From Onthophagus taurus (lineage: Eukaryota > Arthropoda > Insecta > Coleoptera > Scarabaeidae): a DNA stretch of 64,000 nucleotides. The position numbers and the translations under genes are program-made. Below are positions 12,166-21,014 of the stretch, one piece after another. The notes below the pieces were generated by a model. That model was given only the letters and a program-made list of their open reading frames with translations, did no database searches and was not told the origin of the DNA. The stretch covers positions 10,602,001 through 10,666,000 of the forward strand of contig NC_091976.1 of the NCBI RefSeq assembly GCF_036711975.1, written 5' to 3'. Position 1 is the first letter of the stretch, and each line of letters begins with the position of its first letter.

Positions 12166-12900
12166 CTCTCATATCAGGTATTTTGGCTGACATTTACGTT
12201 AAACATTATGAAACTAAAATTTTCACAGATAAGTACGTTTTGTTCAATAAAGACATTAAGTTCTACTGTAGATTCATTGATGACATCCTGATTGTTTACG
12301 AAGGCAACAAAGCAAAATTTCACGCACTTTGTAACCTAATTAATAATTTATGCGCCTTAAACTTCACCACCGAACTTGTATGTAAAAACAACATAACTAA
12401 CAAACTTGAATTAGCATCTTTAGAAAACCTTCATGCACTGACTCCATCATTACTTAATTCTCACACAATAGTACTCAACACAAGTTTGCTTCATTTAGCG
12501 ATTACAAATAGAAATAAAGAAAATTTTAAAAATTGGCTTTAACAACGGTTTTAATATGAGCGAAATCAAGTCACTAGACAAGTCAATAGATCCATTTACC
12601 CTCATTAGAAAAGTCAACATTGTTTCATTACTTTAGCTTTTCACCCCTCCCTAATGGATTTAAAAAGAAACTCATACAAAATAAACATCAACTTAGTCTT
12701 CACATCTAATAGCAAATTAGGTCAGTTGTTAGTTAACACCAACCACAAATACGACAGTCTTGAATGAAATGGACTATAAAATCACCTGTGAGAATTTAAA
12801 AACCAGAGCCGAGGAACATTTATCTAAGAATTCATCCACTTTCTGTACACATTTAAAAACTGAAAACCACAATTCTAACATTAATAACGTTTAGTTAATA
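12166..12900 (+). pseudogene. PLE palm plus degenerate GIY-YIG fragment
   Basis: Starts abruptly in the RT palm: LADIYVKHYETKIF followed by FYCRFIDDILIVYEGN, the PLE motif C with its paired aspartates (about 12277-12315). The frame closes at 12542. In other frames downstream, LVFTSNSKLGQLLVNTNHK (about 12690-12750) and then a block ending RAEEHL and HLKTENHNSN (about 12800-12880) match the linker and the C-terminal GIY-YIG endonuclease region. Several stops. It cannot be simply the missing centre of the 8.6-9.4 kb fragment, because that copy already carries later sequence. Two separate PLE copies are therefore likely. Confidence 0.8.
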
Positions 12901-13465
12901 AAAAGAATAAACAAATGATTCTTAACGACATTACAGACTTTAATAATAACGCATACTTCATGAGATTTATGACTTCAGATATATAACCTGTTTATTAGTT
13001 GTTTATTTCGAACTGGATGTCGTGACATTGAGTTGTGGGTGTTTCCACCCTATTATTCAGTTTTCTTTTAATTTAATAACATATTTCAGTTCTGATAGTT
13101 TCTTAAGCTTTGTATGAACAACATTGTATATGTTTTAAATGGAGTAGTTTTGATTTCCTAACCTCAACTATATTTTCAAAGAAACAAGTAAGTTATTATA
13201 TTTATTTTTGTTCCTTTTGATAACATTTTTTTTTCTTAACTTATGTTATTTATTTAATTTATTTTTGCAGTTCTTTATAGCTTCCCATTTAAACAACAAA
13301 GGTCCAAAAATGGACTTATTGGAACAGTAAGAGATTTACAAATTCAAGAAGAACTTAATACAATGTTTTATTAACTTTTAAAACACAAATTTTTTCTGTT
13401 TGTGAGTTATTTTTTCTACTTATTTTATATTCGAATATCTGTCATATGATATGTTTTTAAATGTA
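12901..13465. other. PLE 3' flank, no gene
   Basis: AT-rich sequence between the GIY-YIG relic and the hammerhead-like motif, probably the 3' terminal region of the PLE. Confidence 0.4.
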
Positions 13466-13511
13466 GATTCGGCTGATGATGAGTAAAACACTGCTCGAAA
13501 CCAGTTCCAAA
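13466..13511 (+). ncRNA. Hammerhead-ribozyme-like motif, PLE terminal region
   Basis: The core CTGATGA (13473-13479) is followed by one extra T, then a stem II GAGTA/TGCTC with a 6-base loop (13481-13496), then GAAA (13497-13500). CCAG then takes the short stem III position and UU the cleavage-site position. Stem I is weak: GG/CC next to the core, then a mismatch, then TT/AA. The order matches a minimal type I hammerhead, a class known from Penelope-like retroelements, except for the extra base between the core and stem II. Activity is not shown by sequence. Confidence 0.5.
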
Positions 13512-14289
13512 TAAATATATTATTTTAAAGCAAGTAAGAAGTTTTTTTGAAATATTCAAAATACCAAAGATATTGAAACTGTAGAGCCTTCTAGTTTAAG
13601 ATCCAAACAATGACTTAAAGTGCCTAAACAGTTAGGTGATTAGGTTTTACACTTTTAGTTTTAGTTATATTATATAAATATAGTGACATTGGTATGTAAG
13701 GGCTGGGTTGGCTGCAACTTTAATCAGATTATATGTTCCCCTAAAAAATAACATCAGTTGCTCATTAAGTTATTACTAATTAATAAAGTTATTATTAGGT
13801 ACAAACACTATTGATATATTATGCATAATATAATTTCTGTTCTACATTTTCTACAAAACAAGATGATCATCTTATGTTGTTAATTTATAAACAAAGTCCT
13901 TCAAAAATTAACTATTACCTGGTAAACATTGTATTAAAAAATTGCAGCAGTGTCACCATAGTTTATCTTTAATTTTCAATAAAGAATTAATTCCTTGAGG
14001 GTGTCAGTCCCTCATTAACCAAATCACACCAATCTCTAATGTCTATCCACAATACAATTCCACCTAAAATATAGAAAAAATTACATTACACAATAACATA
14101 AAAATAAATAAGAATGTAATATTGTAGTTAATAAAAAATACACGTTTCTAATTTATTCCTTATCCAAACCAAAACTTTACAAATTCTTCCTTTATCCATA
14201 CCATGGCACCATTATGATTTTCCATATCACCTTTGGAACATCGATTTGCAATAAATTTCCGATTTTTTGTTTATTGGTAGATAATTTTC
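13512..14289. other. AT-rich, nothing recognised
   Basis: No coding sequence, repeat boundary or RNA gene seen. Confidence 0.4.
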
Positions 14290-14629
14290 AACGTAAAGAT
14301 TACAAGAAAGACTCCACTTGCAACATTTAGACATTTTTGTAAACTTCATAGTGAAAAAGCTGTTAAAACTTAGAGAGAAGCTTCTTCCAAACAACATTGT
14401 TTTTAATTGGAAAACAAAACAACATCGAAACCAATGAGATGACTATTACATGCAGGTAATGCAGGTAACAATAGAAAATCAATAAAACAGTTGCATCACT
14501 AAAACAAAATAAACACGTGTAGTTGGGCATCTTATTAACAGATGGCACGACTCAATTTGTCTACAATTTTAGTTTTAAATAAAAAATTATTGATTTAATT
14601 CAAACTTTTATTTAAAGTTAATAATATAA
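14290..14629. repeat. Degenerate tandem duplication, unit 1
   Basis: The unit begins AACGTAAAGATTACAAGA and ends AAAGTTAATAATAT. Unit 2 follows directly, with the same start and end but an internal deletion of roughly 170 bp and scattered substitutions. Confidence 0.7.
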
Positions 14630-14800
14630 CAACGTAAAAATTACAAGAGAGATTCCATTTGCAAGATTTGGAAATTTTAGTAAACTTGATTGTTTAAACT
14701 CGTACAATTATAGTTAGACATCTTATTAATAGGTGGCACGACTTAATTTGCCTTAAAATTATTAATTTAATTTAGATATTTATTTCGAGTTAATAATATT
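14630..14800. repeat. Degenerate tandem duplication, unit 2 (shortened)
   Basis: Matches unit 1 at AACGTAAAAATTACAAGA, CATCTTATTAATAGGTGGC and the closing GAGTTAATAATATT, and lacks the central part of unit 1. Confidence 0.7.
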
Positions 14801-15140
14801 TAAATAGTAAGATTCAATTAGATCCATTTTTAACCAGTTGTTGAATTATTACAATGAAAATTGTAATCTGTACTTTCACAGGTTTTTTATTATTTAAATA
14901 TCTTTGTCTTACATATTTCGATGTAATATTATCATCAGAGACGCTACAAAAGATGTAATTAATAATTAAAATATTTTTAAGAACTAAAGACACGTGTTTT
15001 TTAAATCAGAATGAATCTATAATGAAATTATATTAAAAGTTACTTACTGCGTCAAGAATAAGTGAGAAATTTAGAGTGAAAAAAGTGGATAAAAATTAAA
15101 ATGGGAACTTTAAATTGAATCGATAATTGCAGAAAGGATA
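14801..15140. other. No gene recognised
   Basis: AT-rich sequence up to the pogo-like element. Confidence 0.35.
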
Positions 15141-16045
15141 CCGTAAGATGGGGTTACTTGGACACGTTTTTTGCGCATTTTTCAAAATTAAAAGAAGAAA
15201 TAAAGTTAGGGCAACAGAAACTTGTTCATCATACCAACCTAACCTTCAGGATTATAGTTGTTGGGGCTTCTTGAACACTAAACTTCGATTTAGGGACATT
15301 TTCTTACTTTGCATGTCAGATGGTCAAGTTCCCCTGGAAATGTAACTGAAGCATTAAGGAATGTATTTTTATATAAAAGATTCTGACGGACAGGTTGTTT
15401 CGAGCGATAAGAACCGATGAAACCTGGACCTGGACTGTTGTTCTTGAAGAACTTGACCTGCTTCCCTTGTTTATCTAGGTATTTTTTCACCACATCTAAA
15501 ATGTCGGCCTTTGTCAAGAGGAATCCCCAATTCGCAACGACAGAAGTGACCGAACAAAGTTTCAGTAATCAACAGTGTTTTATCACCACGATAGGTATTT
15601 TATTAAATAACACGTAGATTCTTTATTAACTTTATTAACTCTTTATTGACTTCGTTACAAGTTACAACCGTCTTTTTACGACCACTAGCGACACCTAATA
15701 GTCACGTGCTTAATCATATTACAAACAGTTGCTCAGACTTGCTTAAAACAGTCGGATGTCCAACGGGTCTTGAATTCCTTCCAAGCATCTTCCGTACTAA
15801 TGTTGTCCGAGGCACTTTGAACGTTTCTGCGGCCTTTTTCTTGATATCCCCTTTCGAACTGCATCCATAGCCTTTTCCACGTCTTACACTTTATAATTCA
15901 TGTATCATCATCATCTCCTTTGATAACAAGAAAAAAAACACCAGAAACAAAAACATAACTTAACCTAGCGTTCGTGATACAGGACTGAACACGTATGCGT
16001 TGTGTCTATATAGCCCCGGGGTGGCCAAGTAGCCCCATCTTACGG
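15141..16045 (-). mobile_element. Pogo-like element with TIRs and TA duplication, internally deleted
   Basis: The left end starts CCGTAAGATGGGGTTACTTGG. The right end, in reverse complement, is CCGTAAGATGGGGCTACTTGG, one mismatch in 21. TA flanks both ends (15139-15140 and 16046-16047). At 905 bp it is far shorter than an autonomous pogo/Tigger. It keeps the N-terminal DNA-binding part of the transposase and lacks the DDE catalytic domain. Confidence 0.88.
15290..15900 (-). pseudogene. Pogo-like transposase remnant: HTH_psq plus CENP-B-like domains
   Basis: Read on the minus strand. VEKAMDAVRKGISRKKAAE and then VPRTTLVRKML (about 15880-15790) form a Pipsqueak-type HTH. After an interval, LTKADILDVVKKYLDKQGK and FKNNSPGPGFI (about 15520-15400) match the CENP-B-type HTH of pogo/Tigger transposases. 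The catalytic DDE_1 region that should follow is absent because of the internal deletion. Stops and frameshifts separate the blocks. It can at most bind DNA, and is probably dead. Confidence 0.8.
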
Positions 16046-16089
16046 TAGATCTCAATAAAACTTAGTTTTCAAAACAACAAAATCAAAAT

Positions 16090-16696
16090 CTGCAACGTAC
16101 ACAGAAGGGATAGACCCGATGGAGGACGAGAACGAGGAACCGCCATCATCGTAAACAGAAATATCAAATATGAAGACCTTCCCGAACCAGACGTCATCTA
16201 CCTAAACTCAAACGGAATAAGGATAAAAACAAAAAAGGAACCAATAGACATCTTTTCGGTCTACCTCGCAAATAATGAAACGTTCAAAAATTCAGAATTC
16301 AAAGAAATGTTCAACAATAACGCAACCACGATTCTCGCCGGAGACCTAAACTGCAAACACCAGGATTGGAACAGCTACGTCGAAAATAACCACGGAAAAA
16401 GATTAAAACATCTCGCAGAAAAAGAAGAACTTATGGTGGTAGTCCCAGAAAAGCCCACGCACATTCATTCACACAACTTAAAGCACCACACTACGTTAAA
16501 AACAATAAACGAACTTTCATCCGACCATTCCCCAGTCCTCATGGAAATTCAAATCGAGTCCGAAGAAGAAACCCAAGAAATAAAAATAATCAACAGGGAA
16601 AAATACCAAGTTGCAATAAAAACTAAGATAACCTCAATCAACTCGATATACGAACTAGAAAACCCCATCAGAGACCTTAAAAATTATGAAGTATAA
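16090..16696 (+). pseudogene. Jockey-type non-LTR retrotransposon, endonuclease part
   Basis: The early block HRRDRPDGGRERGTAIIVN (about 16104-16160) and then LAGDLNCKHQDWNS (about 16335-16375) are hallmarks of the apurinic-like endonuclease domain of Jockey/I-type elements. The sequence stops at 16696, exactly where the 0.6-kb repeat begins, and reverse transcriptase sequence of the same type resumes at about 17295. This suggests the element was split by that repeat. Internal deletions shorten the domain. Confidence 0.78.
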
Positions 16697-17294
16697 ACAC
16701 ATTAAAATGTACGTTAAATGTTAACACTTTACAATAAAAATATAAATCAACACTATTATACTCGGATTGACGGGCAAATTTATGCTACCATAAGTGATAA
16801 CACGAATGAATCTAATATGTTACTAAAATCAAATGTTATATTATTAAGTCTCTGATGATGGCGTGAGCCGAAACCGGTCAGACAGTAAACAAAAAAGACC
16901 AGAAAAAGTATTGTTTTTATTTAATTTATATTATATCAAACTTAATAGACATACATTTTTTCAACCTTAATTCAATCAAACTAATATATTTTTTTCGCAA
17001 AACTAATGACTTTTGTTGTTTGATTTGTGACTTCTATAGTAGCATGGTTAATAAGGATTACATTATTATAAAAAGGTTAATAGTTTTTATTTGCGAACAT
17101 TTCTGACCGTACTACCTAAAGATATGATCTACGGGAACGATTTTTAACATTTTCAAACTTAAATGAAACAAAGAACCAACTTTTAGAATAATTTTAGCAA
17201 AACATGGCGGCACGCTAGGGGAGCTCAAGGTACGCTTGAAAATAAGGTCTTAACCAGTAGTAAATACGTACAAAATTTCAAATTCCACGGTTTA
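16684..17294 (+). repeat. 0.61-kb dispersed repeat, copy A (hammerhead-bearing)
   Basis: Nearly identical to 19127-19734 along its full length, with the shared sequence starting TTATGAAGTATAAAC and ending CCACGGTTTA. A partial inverted relative lies at about 18890-19126. It contains a hammerhead-like motif (16848-16883), as do terminal repeats of Penelope-like elements. No protein is encoded. It interrupts a Jockey-type element. Confidence 0.82.
16848..16883 (+). ncRNA. Hammerhead-ribozyme-like motif in repeat copy A
   Basis: Stem I GTCT (16848-16851) pairs with AGAC (16880-16883). Core CTGATGA 16852-16858; one extra T at 16859; stem II GGC/GCC with loop GTGA (16860-16869); GAAA 16870-16873; self-complementary CCGG 16874-16877 as a minimal stem III; UC 16878-16879 completes a GUC cleavage triplet. 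With such a short stem III, two copies would probably have to pair, as proposed for PLE hammerheads. Confidence 0.6.
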
Positions 17295-18613
17295 GGAAAG
17301 AATAACCGAAGCCCTAAATCAGACCACACACACGAAAACGATAAATCCAACAAAAATGCAACTTCCAGCCGAATTATAAAAGAAACTAAATGAGAAAAGA
17401 AAAATCAAAAAAGAATACGTAAGAACAAGACATCCACAAACGAAAAGTAAACTGAACAAAATAACAAAAGAAATCCGAAACAATATTAATGAAATATACC
17501 AACGTAAATGGGAAAACGAAACAAATTCATACCGGCCAATCAGCCTTCTACCTTCAATAAGCAAAATCATCGAAATAACCCTACACAAAAGAATAAGACA
17601 ACTAGCAGAAGAAAACAATATTATATTATATATCCCCGACCACCAATTCGGATATAGGAAAGAGTACTTAACAGAACAACAGCTTATTAGAATCACCGAA
17701 CACACAATAAGCAAACCAAACATGTCCAACCACACGGGCGCTGTCTTTTTAGATATAGAAAAGGCCTTTGACAAAGTTTGGTACCCTGGCCTAATACATA
17801 ACATGAAAGTAGCAAAATTCAAGACGACACAGCAATCTTTACTTCATTAAGGATGAAATCAACAATAGTTAAAAAAACTCCAACAAACAACAGGCCAAGT
17901 AATAAGTTATATGGAAAAATGGAAAATAAAAGTCAACGAAGACAAGACAGAAGCAGTAATGTTCGTGCATAAACAAGACCGCAACCCCACTCTCGAAAAA
18001 GTCAAAATCAACAACAAGGAAATAGAATGGAAAAGAGAGATTGGATATCTAGAAATCTAAACATCTAAGCAAACTAAACCTAAACAACAAAATAAAAATA
18101 TACAAATTAATAATAATGCCGATAGCCGCCTACGGCGGTGCACTGTGAAACATCGCCAGTAATCCAGCCAAGAAGAGATTACAACAAAAACTAAACAGCA
18201 CACTACGTCTAATAACAAACCCAGAAAAACACGTAACAAACGATTTACTAAGAATCAAAAAAAAATACAAAAACTCTAGAGGATATAACACGAAAAGCAA
18301 TTGACAAACAAATAATTAAAGTGACAAACCACACCAACATCGAAGCAAGAAGAGCATCACAAACAAAGTCAAGAAAACAGATAAGAGAGACTCGACCATG
18401 ACAAGGAAAAGAATGAGCGAAAACATAGGACTGAAACCCAAAAGAAAAACTAAAAAAAAAAGATAACATCATAACAGACAAGCTGTAAAACTAAGATGAA
18501 CTAAGCAACTTCAAACCAAAATGAACAACAAAGATGAACGGGACAAAGAGTACCCACTCCACCCCGATAAAATTCCAGGATCATCACAACAGAAAGATAT
18601 AACAGATTTTTGA
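17295..18613 (+). pseudogene. Jockey-type reverse transcriptase relic
   Basis: The plus strand reads YRPISLLPSISKIIEITLHK (about 17530-17590), then DHQFGYRKEYLTEQQLI (about 17640-17690), GAVFLDIEKAFDKVWYPGL (RT motif A, about 17740-17795), and after a deletion MEKWKIKVNEDKTEAVMF (about 17910-17965). The YADD motif is lost in the gap after 17820. Many stops follow. The tail near 18535-18613 fits the C-terminus of such elements. With 16090-16696 this is one element split by repeat copy A. Confidence 0.78.
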
Positions 18614-18889
18614 GTTGCAATAGTTTTATTAAAAAAAATCCCCGCAAAATATTTAAAAAAAAATAATAAATGATAATAATAATAGATATGAAAAATAATA
18701 AAGTCCAAAAAGATAATGCGATAAGAAAAATTCTTTGTATATATATTTATGTTAGCGAGAATGAAAACATGAAGATACTTTATTAAAAAGAAATAAATAA
18801 TAATCAAGTTACTAAAAGAAAAGAAATTATTGTGAATCTGCGCCTAGATCCCGTGTGGTTGAGTTCAACGTAAAGTCTCCGAAAATAAT

Positions 18890-19126
18890 TAAAATAACAT
18901 ACATATGTATATCGCAAAAGAAAAATACTCATCAACAGACAAAACAAATAATAAATAATAAAAACAATACTTTTTCTGGTCTTTTTTATTTACTGTCTGG
19001 CCGGTTTCTTCTTACGCCATCATCAGAGATATTAATAATATAACATTAGATTTTAGTAACATACGTATTAGATTCATTCTGTTGCTCATATGGCTTATCA
19101 CTTATCACAAATATACACGTAAAAAC
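18890..19126 (-). repeat. Inverted, diverged relative of the 0.6-kb repeat (copy B)
   Basis: In reverse complement it matches copy A/C around the hammerhead-like motif and the adjoining GACCAGAAAAAGTATTG, then diverges. Its motif (about 18995-19030) is damaged: stem II is lost and the cleavage triplet reads GCC. It abuts copy C head to head. Confidence 0.7.
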
Positions 19127-19734
19127 TTATGAAGTATAAACACATTAAAATGTACGTTAAATGTTAACACTTTACAATAAAAATATAAATCAACACTATT
19201 ATACTCGGATTGACGGGCATTTATGCTACCATAAGTGATAACACGAATGAATCTAATATGTTACTAAAATCAAATGTTATATTATTAAGTCTCTGATGAT
19301 GGCGTGAGCCGAAACCGGTCAGACAGTAAACAAAAAAGACCAGAAAAAGTATTGTTTTTATTTAATTTATATTATATCAAACTTATTAGACATACATTTT
19401 TTCAACCTTAATTCAATCAAACTAATATTTTTTTTTTCGCAAAACTAATGACTTTTGTTGTTTGATTTGTGACTTCTATAGTAGCATGGTTAATAAGGAT
19501 TACATTATTATAAAAAGGTTAATAGTTCTTATTTGCGAACATTTCTGACCGTACTACCTAAAGATATGATCTACGGGAACGATTTTTAACATTTTCAAAC
19601 TTAAATGAAACAAAGAACCAACTTTTAGAATAATTTTAGCAAAACATGGCGGCACGCTAGGAGAGCTCAAGGTACGCTTGAAAATAAGGTTAACCAGTAG
19701 TAAATACGCACAAAATTTCAAATTCCACGGTTTA
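19127..19734 (+). repeat. 0.61-kb dispersed repeat, copy C (hammerhead-bearing)
   Basis: Direct repeat of copy A with a few substitutions and small indels. The A-C spacing of about 1.8 kb, with retroelement sequence between, superficially resembles paired terminal repeats, but the internal sequence is Jockey-type and not PLE. Confidence 0.82.
19289..19324 (+). ncRNA. Hammerhead-ribozyme-like motif in repeat copy C
   Basis: Same sequence and fold as 16848-16883: stem I GTCT/AGAC, core CTGATGA plus an extra T, stem II GGC-GTGA-GCC, GAAA, CCGG, UC. Confidence 0.6.
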
Positions 19735-20308
19735 CTTACAGAAGAAATAAAAAATAAATTTTATTTAAAATTAAGTAAATTTTTGGCTCAACATTGATCG
19801 GTCATAGCTCAAAAACAAAAGAGTTGCGATCCTATGTTTATATAAAAAACTTGTGTTATTTTGGCAAGTATTATATCCTAGTAAAGTTTCCCGATTAAAA
19901 ACTGAACCACCTTGTATAGAAATGAACCTTTAAAGAACAAATAAGATTTAATTGTTATTTAACATTTAGGTATTATTTCTTTAATTTTTTTATTTGTTGC
20001 TTATTGGAAATATTGAATGACCTTTAATGGCGTATCTTAACGTTAATAAATAGAGGCTAACGTTATTATTTTCTTTAGTATATGTTATGTTTATACGCAG
20101 TCGTCTCTCAGACGACACTGCCGTCCTTGGTTAAGAAAATCTCAGATGAAATCTATAGGCACAAAGCTTTAACTTGTTTTATTATTTGTTCACAAACGAA
20201 AGGTTGTTAGATGAACAACACCAGCAACAAGAATGATGCACAAATATTATCTTTATATTTGTCGCAATCGTAGACATCGATAGTTCATTATTCTAATATT
20301 ATATTTGT
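19735..20308. other. Spacer between repeats and the histone genes
   Basis: No gene. A segment near 19890-19920 ending AACCACCTTGTATAG resembles the worn end of a mariner-like inverted repeat. Confidence 0.35.
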
Positions 20309-20324
20309 GGCCCTGAGAAGGGCC
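20309..20324 (-). terminator. Histone 3' stem-loop of H2A
   Basis: On the minus strand GGCCCTTCTCAGGGCC, a 6-bp stem with the UUCUC-type loop region, followed by ACAA, 41 bases after the H2A stop. Replication-dependent histone mRNAs are cut just downstream of this element instead of being polyadenylated. Confidence 0.95.
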
Positions 20325-20364
20325 GTTTGTTAATGTTCCGCGGCGGCAAGGATGTAAGAGGAAT

Positions 20365-20745
<381 letters not shown>

Positions 20746-20834
20746 TTAGATTAATTGATTGTTGATTAAATGTGTGCCGAAAACTTCAACAATATGGTTC
20801 TAGTTTCAATGCCAGCGAAACCGTTGTCTTAAAA

Positions 20835-20842
20835 TATTTATA
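20835..20842 (-). promoter_or_regulatory. TATA box of H2A
   Basis: TATAAATA on the minus strand, about 95 bp before the H2A start codon. An ATTGG (reverse CCAAT) lies further upstream on the same strand, near 20865-20870. Confidence 0.7.
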
Positions 20843-21014
20843 CGCATCTACGCCGACGGTGCAACCAATAGGCTGCCGTCAACCAAGTGGTAGCAACAGG
20901 AGGCGTGGCTTACTGGTCCGACGCTTCCACGTTTTAAGCGACAAAGACGGTTTTTTTTTAATACTGTAGACGCGAACGGCTTGTTAACGTCGTGCGAGTA
21001 CTGAACGATATTAA

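Noticed and set aside
17319-17822. 167-codon open frame on the minus strand
   Set aside because: It is the antisense of the Jockey-type reverse transcriptase relic on the plus strand; the hydrophobic product is a by-product of that sequence.
16684-19734. Reading copies A and C as LTRs of one retrotransposon
   Set aside because: The internal sequence continues the Jockey-type element that begins before copy A, there is no primer-binding site or purine tract, and an inverted copy lies inside.
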